Source: Haematobia irritans
Taxonomy: Eukaryota; Arthropoda; Insecta; Diptera; Muscidae
DNA length: 64,000 nt
Direction of reading: 5' to 3'
Assembly (NCBI RefSeq): GCF_050003625.1
Contig: NC_134401.1
Coordinates: 310,001-374,000 of the forward strand
Below the pieces are notes generated by a model. It did no database searches. It worked only from the letters and a program-made list of their open reading frames with translations, and was not told where the DNA came from. The position numbers were made by a program, and so were the translations under genes. The first letter of the stretch is position 1; every line of letters starts with the position of its first letter. Positions 1 to 11,913 of the stretch are shown here, piece by piece.

Positions 1-999
1 CATTTAGCTGCCGGTATTGTTGTATCATCAAATGAAGGATATCATGTTGCTTGCATTCCGGTTTCCACTTCACATGGATTTTTGTCCTCTTTGCTTTAGG
101 GCAATAATTACGACCAACTCACTGGCAGCAGATTTTGCTTTTGATGCAATCCCAAGTACTGAAGCAGAATAATTGGGAAGGACAACATTGAAAGGTAAAT
201 AAGTTCTACGCTACATCTATAAAAAAATAAAGAAAGATTAACTATTTCATAGGATTCTTTGGTTTTCTTCGTAATTTTTCATTGATTCGAAATTATGACC
301 TTTTTAACTATTTGGGCGACAATGGATTCATTCCCCAAATCTTTTGTTCTCTGTTTCCAGTTGCATACCATTCTACATGTCTGTTTTTTTTTTTTCATCA
401 TATCCATGCACCCCGAAAGTAGAAGGCATGAAGGACGGAGAATTTTCAACGTTTCTTTCATTTTGTGCAACATTAATCTTTCACATGCTAAGTGCATTTG
501 TGTTCCAATTTTCAGTTTTTGTTTTCATGTTTTTTTTACTTCTGCAGGATACATTCCATATATTTATATGGTCTTGGATATTTTATGCATCTATCTTGAA
601 ATCCTTTAATTTTCCTTCATTCCCCACTGTCGAAGTTCACGCAAAGCTGCGAAATAGTCAGTGTATAACGAGAAATACATTTTCCAGGAAATATGAACAT
701 AATCAGACCAATTGTATGTTGACACAAAACAAAATAAATTGATAACCAAAAGGCTCAGCCTAAAATCAAAAATTGAAAAAAAAATAATTTTCAAAAAAAT
801 TGAATCTTTGTAATATAACTTGTACGCACGATGGCTTTCGGAATACATTTTTATTTGAATTATCATTCGGTTAAACAAAACAAAAATGTCGATAAATAAT
901 CACCTTTACGGGGCATCGGAGCGTATGTGTTTTGCAATAGAGACAATAACACGTATACGTAAGATGTACTCTATACCTTTGATGATATACAAAATATAC
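1..999. other. no supported gene
   Basis: AT-rich DNA with many stop codons. Open frames here have no recognisable domain and biased, low-complexity composition. I see no gene, RNA or element boundary that I can defend. Confidence 0.5.
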
Positions 1000-1412
1000 A
1001 CGCAAAAAATAATTCTTTTCTCCCAAACGAAATTTTAGACAAACAAAGTTCGTTTCTCATTTGCTTTTCGTTGAAAGGAAGTGTATTTGGAAGAAAAGTA
1101 TATAATTTTTGTGATAAACCTTTATGCCCATATGCAAAACAATTTATTGACAGTTTATCGAATGAATTTATATGGCAAAAGTAGGCTTGAAGTATTCTGT
1201 AACATTATTGCATATGGGGGTTATTCTTTTCCAGGATGTAAAAACAATTTCATAAATACTACCTCAAAAAATTTTTGTCTAGCTAATTGAATTTTCTCTC
1301 ACATCTTTCTCACTTCCACGAAGTTTATTAGTTATTAGCACCTTTTTCAATACAAACAATGTAGAAGAAATTATACGATTTTATAAATTTTACAATTTTT
1401 TTATCTTTCGCC

Positions 1413-1484
1413 TGGACGGAGAATCGAACCGCGGACCATGCAGTTTGTAAGCCAACACACTATCCACTGAGCTATGTAGCCGTT
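1413..1484 (-). repeat. degenerate tRNA-like segment (Pol III promoter), minus strand
   Basis: On the minus strand this shows a tRNA A-box-like stretch (TAGCTCAGTGG) and, about 40 nt later, a B box (GGTTCGATTC). The acceptor ends do not pair and the anticodon stem is poor, so it is a tRNA-derived repeat head, not a working tRNA gene. A 3' part of the same sequence recurs at about 12483-12525. Confidence 0.6.
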
Positions 1485-1591
1485 ATTGTCATCAATAGAT
1501 AATTACCCATATAAGTTATATTTATATAGCATAGCTTGCGGCGCCCACGAGCCGATTAAACAAAGTTTATTTAACAGAAAAATACATTTAG

Positions 1592-1679
1592 TTGGGCACC
1601 GTGGAGCAATGGTTGCTACGTCCGACTTGCATGCCAAGGGTCGTGGGTTCGATCCCTGCTTCGACCAAAGCTTTTTTTT
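1592..1679 (+). repeat. tRNA-derived SINE head with Pol III terminator
   Basis: Plus-strand A box TGGAGCAATGG (1602-1612) and B box GGTTCGATCCC (1646-1656) match the internal promoter of the tRNA-headed SINEs found reversed at 2.2, 16.2 and 28.8 kb. Here the SINE body is missing; instead a run of eight T (1672-1679), a standard Pol III stop, follows the B box. The unit could therefore give a short RNA of about 80 nt. The acceptor stem does not pair well, so I do not call it a tRNA gene. Confidence 0.6.
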
Positions 1680-2149
1680 ACATAAATTCCAGATATGGTC
1701 GGAAGATTCCGAAAAAATGTTCAACATTACATTCTACTATATTAAATTTTTACTATGAACTGTAAAATGTGTCTTATTAAAGACCTAAAGTCAGAAAAGA
1801 ACAGTGTTTGATATAAACGAAATGGACTGTGTTGTTGGTTCAAAAATAACTTTTTATATTGAAAAAATAAAAATTTTGTAACAAACGAATTTATTTGGTG
1901 ATAAAAGTGTATACTTTTCGAACCAATTCAAAAAACTCTAACAAAAGAAAAACGTTTTCGGTACACGTTTTCCAAACGGTTTTTTTTCTTTGCTTGTATG
2001 TGCTAAAATATAAAACAAAAAAACTATTAGTATCTACCAATATAGAAAATAGTTATAGCATATTGCACTTATTATCTGTGATTCGCATTCGATACTGTTT
2101 GTTTACTGTTTGATTTGTATGGTTGATTGTATCAAAACAATAGCATATT

Positions 2150-2427
2150 TAGGTTAGGTATAGTGGCAGCACGATATTTCAGGCTCACTTAGACTATTCA
2201 GTCCATTGTGATATCACAGTGGTGAACTTATCTCTTATCACTGAGTGCTGCCCGATTCTATGTTAGGCTCATTGACAAGGGACCTCCTTTTTATAGCCGA
2301 GTCAGAACGGAGAAGCTTTGAAACACTCAGAAATGTCACCAGTATTACAGAGTTTGATCGAAACTGGATTTGAAGCCACGACCCTGTGTATGCAAGGTGG
2401 ACATGATAACCATTGCACCACGGTGAA
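2150..2427 (-). mobile_element. tRNA-derived SINE, diverged copy
   Basis: Minus-strand SINE: the tRNA-like head (reverse complement of GCACCACGGTG at the right end) is followed by the body shared with 16197-16533 and 28804-29121 and ends in AGGTTAGGT-type repeats at the left. It has several substitutions and a deletion in the B-box region relative to the other copies. An imperfect short duplication around ATTTAG may be the target site. Confidence 0.75.
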
Positions 2428-4257
2428 TTATTTAGATAACATTCACTACTTCAAATTAACCTTGAGAAACTAGACAGGAAATTAGATTATGAGGTCGTGG
2501 TATTAAAACCATGAGCAGGGAACACCGATGGTCAAAGGGTTAACGTGTAAACTCGCAGAGAAGGAATATGATAACCTCTTGGAGCAAAATGTTATTTTTG
2601 GATGGGAAACAATATATTTTCAGTGTAATGCTACTTTTTTCTATCTACTTTTCATTAGTCGCCAAAGTTGAAAGTCGATTTTTCTAATATTTAAAAAAAA
2701 AAATCGAATTTTCCAAGTTTTGAAAAAATGTTGACCAAACTATTAGTAAGGAATATTAATAGGGCGTTATGCGTGATGATATTACAATTCTATCTACAAT
2801 AATCCATTATATAAATTATGTCGAAAAATTAGATGAAATGTTTTCGCATATGTTTGCATAGTTTTTTCGTTCTCGAGACATCCTTTTAATTGTTTACTTT
2901 ACTTTTGTTATTATAAGTTTCTGACACAGAGACGCCTGATGCTAATTCGTATTTCTATAAATGCATAGGCCTCAGGTTACCAATGTGAAAATATTATTTC
3001 TATGTTAAAGGGTAATTAAATGCCAGAGAACTACCACAGCCTTTCATAATGTTAATATATGCGTAACCGCTTTCTCATTTCATCTTCCTCTTCTTCACAT
3101 CTCTCTCACAAAAATAAAACAATAAAATGGTATTTTGTTATTATTGTTGCTTATTTGTATTTTCCGTTCATAGAATGGAAATCAACAGAGCGTATTAGTT
3201 CAACAATGTTTTACTTGTTCCGCTTTTCTTTTTTAAAATAAACCAAGGCTGCAAGTGCGCGCAATGGAAACCACAAAGCTAATTAAAATGTCAAAAAGTT
3301 CAGTGGGTGTACGAGGTAGGTACCATAGACCACCATTCACAACAGACATACACGTTTTGAGATTCGTAAACCATTTGATTCTGCACAAAAAAATTAAGCT
3401 TTTATCACAAATTTAATTCGTCAAAACTTAACCACAACATCTCTGTTTGTGCTAAGGATAAATGGCCATCGATTTTACTGAATTGGGAAACATCAATTAC
3501 ATTACATTGAACTCTATTGGATATTTTTCAGTTTCGGTTCAGTTCTAAATAAATGTCATAGATCTGTAACTAACTCTTCGATTAAAAAACAACAAAAATG
3601 TTGATTATTTTTTGGACAGACACCTGAGCTTTATTGCTTTGAAGAACATTCCTCATTTCTGTCATCAGATTTAGAGTATTTAATTAAATTCCCATTACAT
3701 ATGTATGTGTACATATTCTGTGGCATTAAGGGCTCGAACGAATGATGTTAAACCAAAACAAAAGAGAAAGCCCAATGGACAGAGTCGCTTGAGTTTGCTG
3801 AAAAGCTATAAGTTTCACAAGCGAATACTTTGGTTGTGGAACGATATCGGTTGAATAATTGAAAAATAAAACTTTTGTAAAGCATTCTAAACTTTTTGAA
3901 GAATTGCTCCTTTATTTTATGAAAATCGTACAATGAATTTTTGTAATTGTCAAAATTGCATTTTTTCGGTAATGAAAGGGTTAATTATGTACTCATAGAT
4001 GAATTTGTCAAAATTACAATTAATTAAAAATAAGTTTAAAAAGCACAAAAAAGTATTTTGCAAAGGAAAAATAAAATAATACATATATTAAATTTATTTT
4101 ATATATAAAAACTAAAGAAAAAACGTAATGTATGAAAACAAAATTATAATCGTAAAACTTTATGCCAAGTATTCGAAGATGCTTTGAATCCCAAGCGTTG
4201 CCTATTTTCGTGAATATCTTTACGTAAACGACTATCGTAGAAAAACATATTTCGATT
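2428..4257. other. no supported gene
   Basis: AT-rich spacer. One stretch near 2650-2720 has the AAAGTCGA-type motif also seen near 33400 and 45600. The open frames at 3059-3241 and 3748-3933 have no family features. Confidence 0.5.
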
Positions 4258-4600
4258 GCACGCAAAAAAAATAATTCTTTCCTCCCAAACGAAATTTTAG
4301 ACAAACAAAGACCGTTTCTCATTTGCTTTTCGCTGTAAGGAAGTTTCTTTGGAAGAAAAGTATATACTTTTTGTGATTTTGTGAACGTTTATTGTCTAAT
4401 TACATTTTCCCTCACATCTTTATCACTTCCACTAGGTTTTTTAGTAATACAAACAATGTAGAAGAAATTATTTTTAATTTTTTTTTTAATTTAAACCATA
4501 TAATTTGTAAGCCAAAATGTGTCTTATTAAAGACTTAAAGTCAGAAAAGAACAGTGCTTGATGTAAACGAAATGGACTGTGTATTTGGTTGAAAAGTAAA
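4258..4600. repeat. family X repeat, internally deleted copy
   Basis: It matches the copy at 1000-1990 in order. The region between about 1390 and 1758 of that copy, including both tRNA-like segments, is absent here, so this is a deletion derivative. Its left end again begins with a CGCAAAAAAAATAATTC-like run. Confidence 0.6.
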
Positions 4601-5942
4601 GGTCGTAAGATATCACTTTCAATTTGCAGATTCTTCGTAAATACTACGGTAATTACAAAATTTTAACTCGTATTTCGTAATTACCGCAGTTATCGCTAAT
4701 TACACAAAGAAAAAATACTTTCTTCCGAAACGAAATTTTAGAAATAAAACGAAATTTCTATCAGTATATCGACAAAAAGTCGATTTAATGCGCATATTAA
4801 AGACAATAAAATTCCTAAAAACCTAACATGAGATGAATTCCTATTAGTAAATGATTCACTAAAGATTGTCGAGATACCAACTCTGTTGAAAGTTAACAAA
4901 AAATTTGAAAATAATTAAAATACTTATAAAAAAAGAGGACGATTTCGATGGGCCAGATTGTGCATTGATCTCACAAATGTTCCAGCAGGAATTTATAGCA
5001 AAATTAAAACAAATTTTACATTCTTCCATAACCAACAATTTTATTGACATTAAATTACATTTTCATCTAGGAAAATCTTTGATAATTAAATTTTATTGTA
5101 AATTGTCAAAATACCTTTTTACAATATCATTGTGTAAGTACTTTCTATTTTATTCCTTATAATGGCTAGCCATTCATCAAGATGAGCAAAAGTCAAAGAG
5201 AACATATCCTCCAGGATACATACATACGCATTTATGGATTGATGAAGGACCTTGTTGCGCTTCCACCATACTCGCTTTACATTGTTGTATATACATACAT
5301 ATTACGAACAGTACAATTTATGGCTGTTATTATTTACACAATACTTGTGCAACTATACACAGTTTTCCCTATTATGACCATTCATATAAACTCTAGTACA
5401 CATATATAAATATAACATTGCTACCCATAGTCTGCAGAAGCTCAAAGAGAAATGGCGGTATATTAAAATTAACAAGAATTTATGGTTTTCATATTTCGAT
5501 TCACAACATAAAGTTAAGGCGGTAGTATCGTCTATAGATGGACATATTTTTTATGCGTTTGCATCGGGATATAAGCTTGAAGAGCAAACAAGCCAACATG
5601 CCAATGCCGCCCAAAAGTATATCAAGAAAATGCCATTAATTCCAATCCTTTCGATATGTAATACAAAATGAACGTTACTGTGCGCTTTGGCGAACTCCGA
5701 ACATTTTCGGTCGCTACTTTGATGTAGGCCCCATATTTTACTTTCACCGACTTCACTTGTTAAGTGCCACGAAACTAACGATTTGGGTAAAATTTAGCTC
5801 ACATTGGTTCATATTTTGATATTGCCCTAAATGTTTGTGCTTAGGCGATATATCATTTTGTGTAAGAAATGTTTATGATTTTTTAAATGCACAATTTTGA
5901 TCTAATGGGTACCGATTTTAAACTTGTTTGGATGTAAGCAAA
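4601..5942. other. no supported gene
   Basis: A fragment at about 4700-4760 resembles the left part of family X. The open frames at 4905-5162 and 5182-5409 are low-complexity and resemble no known protein. Confidence 0.45.
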
Positions 5943-6022
5943 TCACATATGCGTCTTAAATTGAGAAAATCGAAATAAGCCTTCACATATGCGTCTTAAA
6001 TTGAGAAAATCGAAATAAGCCT
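5943..6022 (+). repeat. perfect 40-bp tandem duplication
   Basis: Two identical head-to-tail 40-bp units (5943-5982 and 5983-6022), each containing GCGTCTTAAATTGAG. Identity between the units indicates a recent duplication. Confidence 0.9.
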
Positions 6023-6320
6023 TCAAAATGGTTACAATAAAAAATATTTTATTCTATCACTCCTTCTACTTAGATAAAGACCCCAGACTAAAGTTCTAAG
6101 AACTTGTAGGTAATATTTCGAAGACCCTCTTGTGGTTTTGTTGGTACAAAAAAAATATAGCTTTATTTTAGAAAATTTTAACTAAAATATGTTACTAATT
6201 TAAACATGATACAAATATGTTAGTACTTTATTTTAATTAAAGAAAACTTATTAAAAATAAAACATTTTTTCCGCTAATAAAATTTTTTGAAGGAAAAATT
6301 GGATTTTTCCCTCAATTCAT

Positions 6321-6800
6321 TATACCCTAAACCACATAGTGGTCAGGGTATAATAACTTTGATCTGCCAAAAAATTTGCCTACCAGAAATATTGATTTTA
6401 TAACCCATAAAATATATACCGATCGACTCACAATCGCCTCCAATGTCGATCTAGCGCTTGGTGTCCGTCCATGTATTTGTTGTTCGCAGGATTCCGGTCG
6501 CAATTATTAACCGATTTTGATGAAATTTGGTATGTGGCATTTTTTTAGTATAGAGACGAACGCTATTGAATTTGGAAAAATGGGATCAAATTTAGATATA
6601 GCTCCCATATATATGTATCGGCCGATTTCGATAAATGGGGTCAGATTGCGTTCATTTACAATCTATCGGCGTCAAATTGACCACTAAGTAATCCAATTGA
6701 CCACCCTTTAAGAGTGCCAAATTTCATCGAAATCGGTTCAGATTTTGATATAGCTCCCCTATATATGTATCGCCAGATTTTCACAAATTTGGCCATAAAC
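6321..6800 (+). repeat. TATACCCT-type repeat, partial
   Basis: It begins TATACCCTAAACCAC, followed shortly by the inverted GGGTATAAT. The rest resembles the 1.36-kb repeat at 46862-48220: a 'gtccgtccatg' stretch, then units containing TTTAGATATAGCTCCCATAT. No coding capacity is visible. Confidence 0.65.
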
Positions 6801-8813
6801 TTCACCCCTGACTACATTTAATTATGAATAGAAAGAATATCAAAGAAATAGTTTATGTTAAAGTGACTTACATGGACGTACAATTTATGTCGTGGCGAAG
6901 GGAAGCAATGGTAGAAGCCACAATAGATGTTTATTCTTTGTTAAAAATGAGATTGTGCGTGTGTATGTGTGTATGCGTGAATAGAAAATGACCTCCTTTT
7001 TCCTAAGTCCTACATTTGAGGTCAGTTAATAATTACAAAATTGTCTTAAATATGTACCTTAGCTTTTGCGATGTTTTCACAATAGGGAAAGTCGTTTTTG
7101 CTAATTGGGAAGGAGGTGACAGATTTTATTATTATTTAAACTACGTGTCTTTTGAATGGCCACAGCCTTACACTTTCGGGGAAGTTTTCATTTTAATGGC
7201 CAAACATTACTATGATTTATGTAAGCTTTAATGTGCATCATGAATTTTTTCATCTTGAATTCCTAAATACGTTAGAAGCTTCCACTTTTCACAGTAAGAA
7301 AATGTTAATGTCATTTTTATGGTTGTTGAAAAACTAGATATACATACATGACTCTCTGGGCGATAAACTTTTTTAACCTGGAATTGAACCACTTCAATCT
7401 AAGAAAAAATGATTTCCATTGGTTACTTTTTAAATCAAAGTTATGTATTATCAGATATATTTTTAAAATATAAAATATGGTCAACATAAAATATTCATCT
7501 AAATAAAAAACAAAACAGCATAATAATTTTGTCAATTTCAAATTCCACTAAACCCTTTAGTTATTTTTCTATGTTCTTTACAAATACGAAGTTGTAATGA
7601 ACCATTTTTGATTTGAAAATATACTCGCAGAGAGCATCAATTCAAATACTGCCTAATTGCATTCCAGCAAGTAAACAATAATGAAATAAATATGAGCGAT
7701 TTAATTATTTTTTATTTCTACTTTTGGCTTGGCCTTACTTCATTGTCCTGGTCCTGCTCTCACAGTTGTCGTCTTCCCTCTGTTGTCGTTTTATGTAGAC
7801 GTTGTTTAGTATTTGCTGCTTTGCTTTGGCTTTTCTGTGAAAATGAACTCTTTGGCACCAAACCAAAATTGCAAAGTATAAAAACGATTTTAACACTTTA
7901 TCTTTTACATTTAGCAAGCGGGATGCCAAAGCGATGAGCGCGTATAGAGAACGATTGTTGCAAGTTAAAGTGAGGAACACGAAAAGGAAGAAGGGCAAGA
8001 AAAACATAAGAAACATTATAAATTAAGGATTTAAATGGTCGTTTATCTAATTTTATAGCTCATACCCATGGTATCTATGGTCGACTAACAATGTCTGTGA
8101 TGCTGTATGTTGTTGTCCGTTGTAATTAAAGCCATAAAAATGTATCCGTATCCCATGGATAATATTCTCCATACTCGATACACTAGCATGCCAAATTCGC
8201 CACCGTGTACTCGTACATTCGCAAACAGTGATAATAGTCATAATAAATGTGGGGTCATTAATTGAAATAAATGTTCAAAACCATAAATATTCAAGCAGAG
8301 AAGAATACTACACACACACACATAATTATATATATTTCAACATGTTTCATATACTCAGATACCTACAGAGAAACCTCTTAGAAGTGGACACCCACGGCCG
8401 CCTTAATTTGGGAGATGTCTTCTTATGAGAGGCTAATTTTGATGTTATAGTGTAGCAAACGTCTCACGAAAACTCTACACTTTGAAAGGTGTCTGCCTTT
8501 CAAAGTGTCCAAGTTTTAGAGGTTTCACTGTATATGAATGTAGTTAAAATTGGTTCGATCTAATGTCTGACCTATATACGCTAGAACATGGTTATAAGGG
8601 ACCAGGACTTTTAGTTCATTATATCCCTAGTTCGTCAGAAAAATGATATTTGCACACTTGGAACTTAATTGTTTTTGGTATTATCATCTATTTATTATTT
8701 ATTACAATATTTACAATCTAATAATTTTGACAAGCCTACCTTTCCTCTGTTCAAACCAAAAAATAATACATTTATTTTATGAATAGGGTTCACAAAAATT
8801 TTCCAAACACGGA
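6801..8813. other. no supported gene; short (CA)n
   Basis: Spacer with a (CA)n run at about 8308-8322. The open frames at 7692-7937 and 7735-8016 overlap on opposite strands, have biased composition and match no family. Confidence 0.5.
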
Positions 8814-9149
8814 ATTCATAAATTGTATGAAAAAACTTCATAAATTATATTAATGAAATTTTTAATATTATAAATGAAATATACATATTTTTTGACAATG
8901 AAAAATATTTACTTTTACATAATATATACTAAAAATGTCATGTATTAAATGTATATTTTCTTTGGATTTTCCCCCATTTATTAAAGTCCAGCAAATAAAG
9001 AACATAATTTTGTAATATTTTATATTATTTATAAATAATTCATAAATTGTATGAAAAAACTTCATAAATTATATTAATGAAATTTTTAATATTATAAATG
9101 AAATATACATATTTTTGACAATGAAAAATATTTACTTTTACATAATATG
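8814..9149 (+). repeat. 112-bp direct repeat, 224-bp period
   Basis: 8814-8926 and 9038-9149 are nearly identical direct repeats, both starting ATTCATAAATTGTATG, with about 110 bp of unrelated AT-rich DNA between them. This is either two copies of a small element or a segmental duplication. Confidence 0.8.
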
Positions 9150-9369
9150 CACATTAATAAAAATTTCATATTTTAGTAACATGTATTTACGAAAAAATAT
9201 ATTACGTGAACGTACATCTATTTAATGGAAGAGTCCATGAATTCTTGACAATGTACAAATTCATATTTAATTTTTTTTCACAATATATTATGAAAATAAA
9301 TATAACAAAAAATCGGTGCTAACAACAAAGGTTTTTGGGCTAATTTGATAATTTAAACTCCGGTATATA

Positions 9370-9925
9370 CACTGAAAAAAGCATGCCCGGTTCCAAAGAT
9401 TTTGTTTTTACTTTAACAAATTTGGTTTTTATTCCGAGCCAAAGAAGCGGAGAATTCAAGTAAGAATACTTTTAAGATACAATTCTCTTTTAAATTTGGG
9501 TTTTGTGTATTTGACTCTAGGAAGCAAATATTCGCTTCTTCAGTTTTTTTTTCTTCATATGCTATCTTGAATAATTGTTGACTTTTAGTATCTTGAATAA
9601 TAAGAAAAACAGCGTTCAAAATGTCCGTATTATAAGGACATTTCTTACTTGAAACATAGCACAATTTCTACTTGAAGTCGAGTTGGTAATTTGAAAATTA
9701 AAATTGTTTTTAAAAAGTCCGACAGCACATAAAGAAGAAAAAACGAATAAATTAATTAAATAATTTTGTTTCCTAGTGTGAAGTACGAAAAACTCAAATT
9801 TAAAAGAGAAATGTGTCTTAAGAGTATCCTTACTTAAATTCGCCGCTTCTTTGGCCTGGCATCAATACCAAAAAAATGATTAGTGTAAGACAAAATCTTT
9901 GGAACCGGTTAACCTTTTTTCAGTG
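9370..9925. mobile_element. non-autonomous TIR element (family Z), complete copy
   Basis: Both ends carry CACTGAAAAAA and then GGTTCCAAAGATTTTGT in inverted orientation. Similarity extends about 95 bp inward through the shared AAAGAAGCGG segment. It is 556 bp with no transposase. A second copy of the interior and right end lies at about 15360-16165. Confidence 0.75.
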
Positions 9926-10975
9926 TGTGAATATTTAACAGAAATCTGACCGCAAAGTCAGTCTCGAGCTTCGCATTAATTATTGCAAATGATGGGATGT
10001 ATTAGTTTTTGACCCGAAGGTGGTTTCCCAGATGATGAAAAACCTCGTCGAATAAAGTTAAGAAGGAACGGAGACGTGCCGAATATTTGGCGAATTCATT
10101 AGGATTTATCATAATATATATTAATATATTAGGATTTAAATACGATGGCGATTCCCTACGAAAATATGTTCTCATGGATTTAGCAATAATATTCATTTGT
10201 TCCGCTTTGGACTTTATTAATGTAGTGATGGAGGTAAATCTAAGGCATCGCTAGAATGGAATGAAGGAGATACAATTAATGTGAAACATAAATAAAAATT
10301 TCTTATGTAACTTATACATATACTAACTATATTGAGTGATATAGCAAAGATTTTGTTTGGATTTTTTAGATTCAATTTCTGAAAACTTGCTATTTTACCG
10401 TATACGTAACGCAAAAGCTATTTTCGAAATCTATTTTCCTGCATTTTTATTATAGGTTTTTTTTTCGTGATACACGTGATTTAACGACTTCAGCTCAAAC
10501 ATCTACTATCCATAATATTTTAATCACGGTTTGCAAAGCCTATACCATATTAATACCGAAGTTGATCCATTTTATTAAAGCCTTTTGCATCGAAAGAGCA
10601 AAAATCCATACAAATTGAATAAAAAGAAAGGCATTTCCGACCTTCTGGAAAACATATTTTCTTTTTCAATACAAGATGTTGCTCTCCTTAACAACGTTTC
10701 CTTCATAAAGATTTCATCTTTAGTATCACGCAATTGGTAAAATCCGGACAAAATAATAAATAAAAGCCATCCTATTCGCTTCTATATTAAATTTTGTTTG
10801 GACAAGGCGAGATATCCTTGGGTAAGTTGGATTTGTAGCTACGATATGCCCCTCACCACCTCAAACGACAAGTGCAGAAGAAAGAATGAATATGGATAGT
10901 ACATTTTTTTAAATCGAATAACTATGAATGTTTGGAAATGCCACGATGATAGATATCAATACAGTATTGAGGAAC
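9926..10975. other. no supported gene
   Basis: AT-rich spacer; short open frames without recognisable features. Confidence 0.45.
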
Positions 10976-11101
10976 GTTGATAGAATTAAGGATGTACGAA
11001 GGAAGACGACCAGAAACCGATAATGCTTTCCTATTTGTAATCATACACACAAATAGGAAAGCATTATCGGTTTCTGGTCGTACATCCTTAATTCTATCAA
11101 C
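10976..11101. repeat. long near-perfect hairpin
   Basis: The right arm (11049-11101, 53 nt) is the reverse complement of the left arm (10976-11038) except for one extra 10-nt stretch (AGGAAGACGA) in the left arm. Only about 10 nt separate the arms. As RNA it would fold into a stem of roughly 53 bp with one bulge. No TIR element boundary or open frame explains it. Confidence 0.85.
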
Positions 11102-11913
11102 ATTTCTCCTTAAAACATAATTTTTCCATAGGAGATATTGTCCATCAAAATATTTTCTCTCGAGGCATTATAGAATAAAATACTATGATTCCTCGTATAA
11201 TTACTGGAAGTAATTGATGAAAATTGTAACTTTTCCTTATTGAAAAGGATTTGACGGGCACCAGGCCTGTTCTAGCCATTAACACGATAACAAGTATGCA
11301 AGTACAATAATAAATAGCAACACCTTAGAGTATGGTTTGTAATTGGATTACACAGTGCTTATCGTTCGCACATACATATATTTCTCAATAGGATATTCAT
11401 ATTCATAGGCGAAACGGAGTCTGTTGTAGGAGTAATGTCGCTCTTTAGTTCTGCACATGAAGATACAATATACAAGTACTGTTTAGTCGTCTTGCAATAT
11501 TAATATGATGAAATTCTTTGTGCCTATGTCTGCGTATACCACTGGCAGGAACTTGCTGGTTGTGACCAAATAACCCACAATGGGCTTTAGCTCCTCTTAA
11601 TCTATATGCAAATTAGTAGAATTTATATATAGAAACTGCACTTCTGTAACAATGTCCTTTCGATGCAGTGGATGTGGTAAGCCGACATCCACACAAAGCC
11701 ATACCAGTGACATTCCATCGTCTTAATTCTGTAGGAATATTTATACGACCAAAAAAGTATAATTTTGTTCCTTATCCTGTATGCACTCCATTCCTTTGTG
11801 AAAGATTTTATTTTATTCATACCAAAAACAATTTGTTAGAGTTGTCTTTTACTATGTGGAATAACTTATGCAAAAAAAACATTTCAAGCTGTTTGTCGAC
11901 GTCGTTACCTCAT
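11102..11913. other. no supported gene
   Basis: Spacer without recognisable genes. The open frame at 11668-12030 runs into the neighbouring inverted repeat and has no family features. Confidence 0.45.

Larger units (their letters stand above)
1000..1990. repeat. unclassified dispersed repeat, copy 1 (family X)
   Basis: Segments at about 1003-1110, 1295-1390 and 1758-1845 recur in the same order at about 4258-4590, and the middle part recurs at 12330-12525, so this is a dispersed element. Shared landmarks are a run beginning CGCAAAAAATAATTC, a segment reading CACATCTTTCTCACTTCCAC and a 3' segment GTCTTATTAAAGAC. It contains two tRNA-like segments, listed separately. No transposase or reverse transcriptase is visible, so I take it as non-autonomous. 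The exact ends are not resolved. Confidence 0.55.

Noticed and set aside
5..171. A 55-codon frame ending ...AFDAIPSTEAE, preceded by a CTTTGCTTTAG acceptor-like site, as a terminal exon of an upstream gene
   Set aside because: Too short, no recognised family and no second line of evidence. The upstream sequence is outside the window.
1413..1484. A genuine tRNA gene on the minus strand
   Set aside because: The acceptor and anticodon stems do not pair and parts of it recur in a dispersed repeat; it is tRNA-derived, not a tRNA.
7692..8016. Cys/Leu-rich small membrane protein
   Set aside because: Two overlapping frames on opposite strands of similar length and biased composition; no family or promoter evidence.
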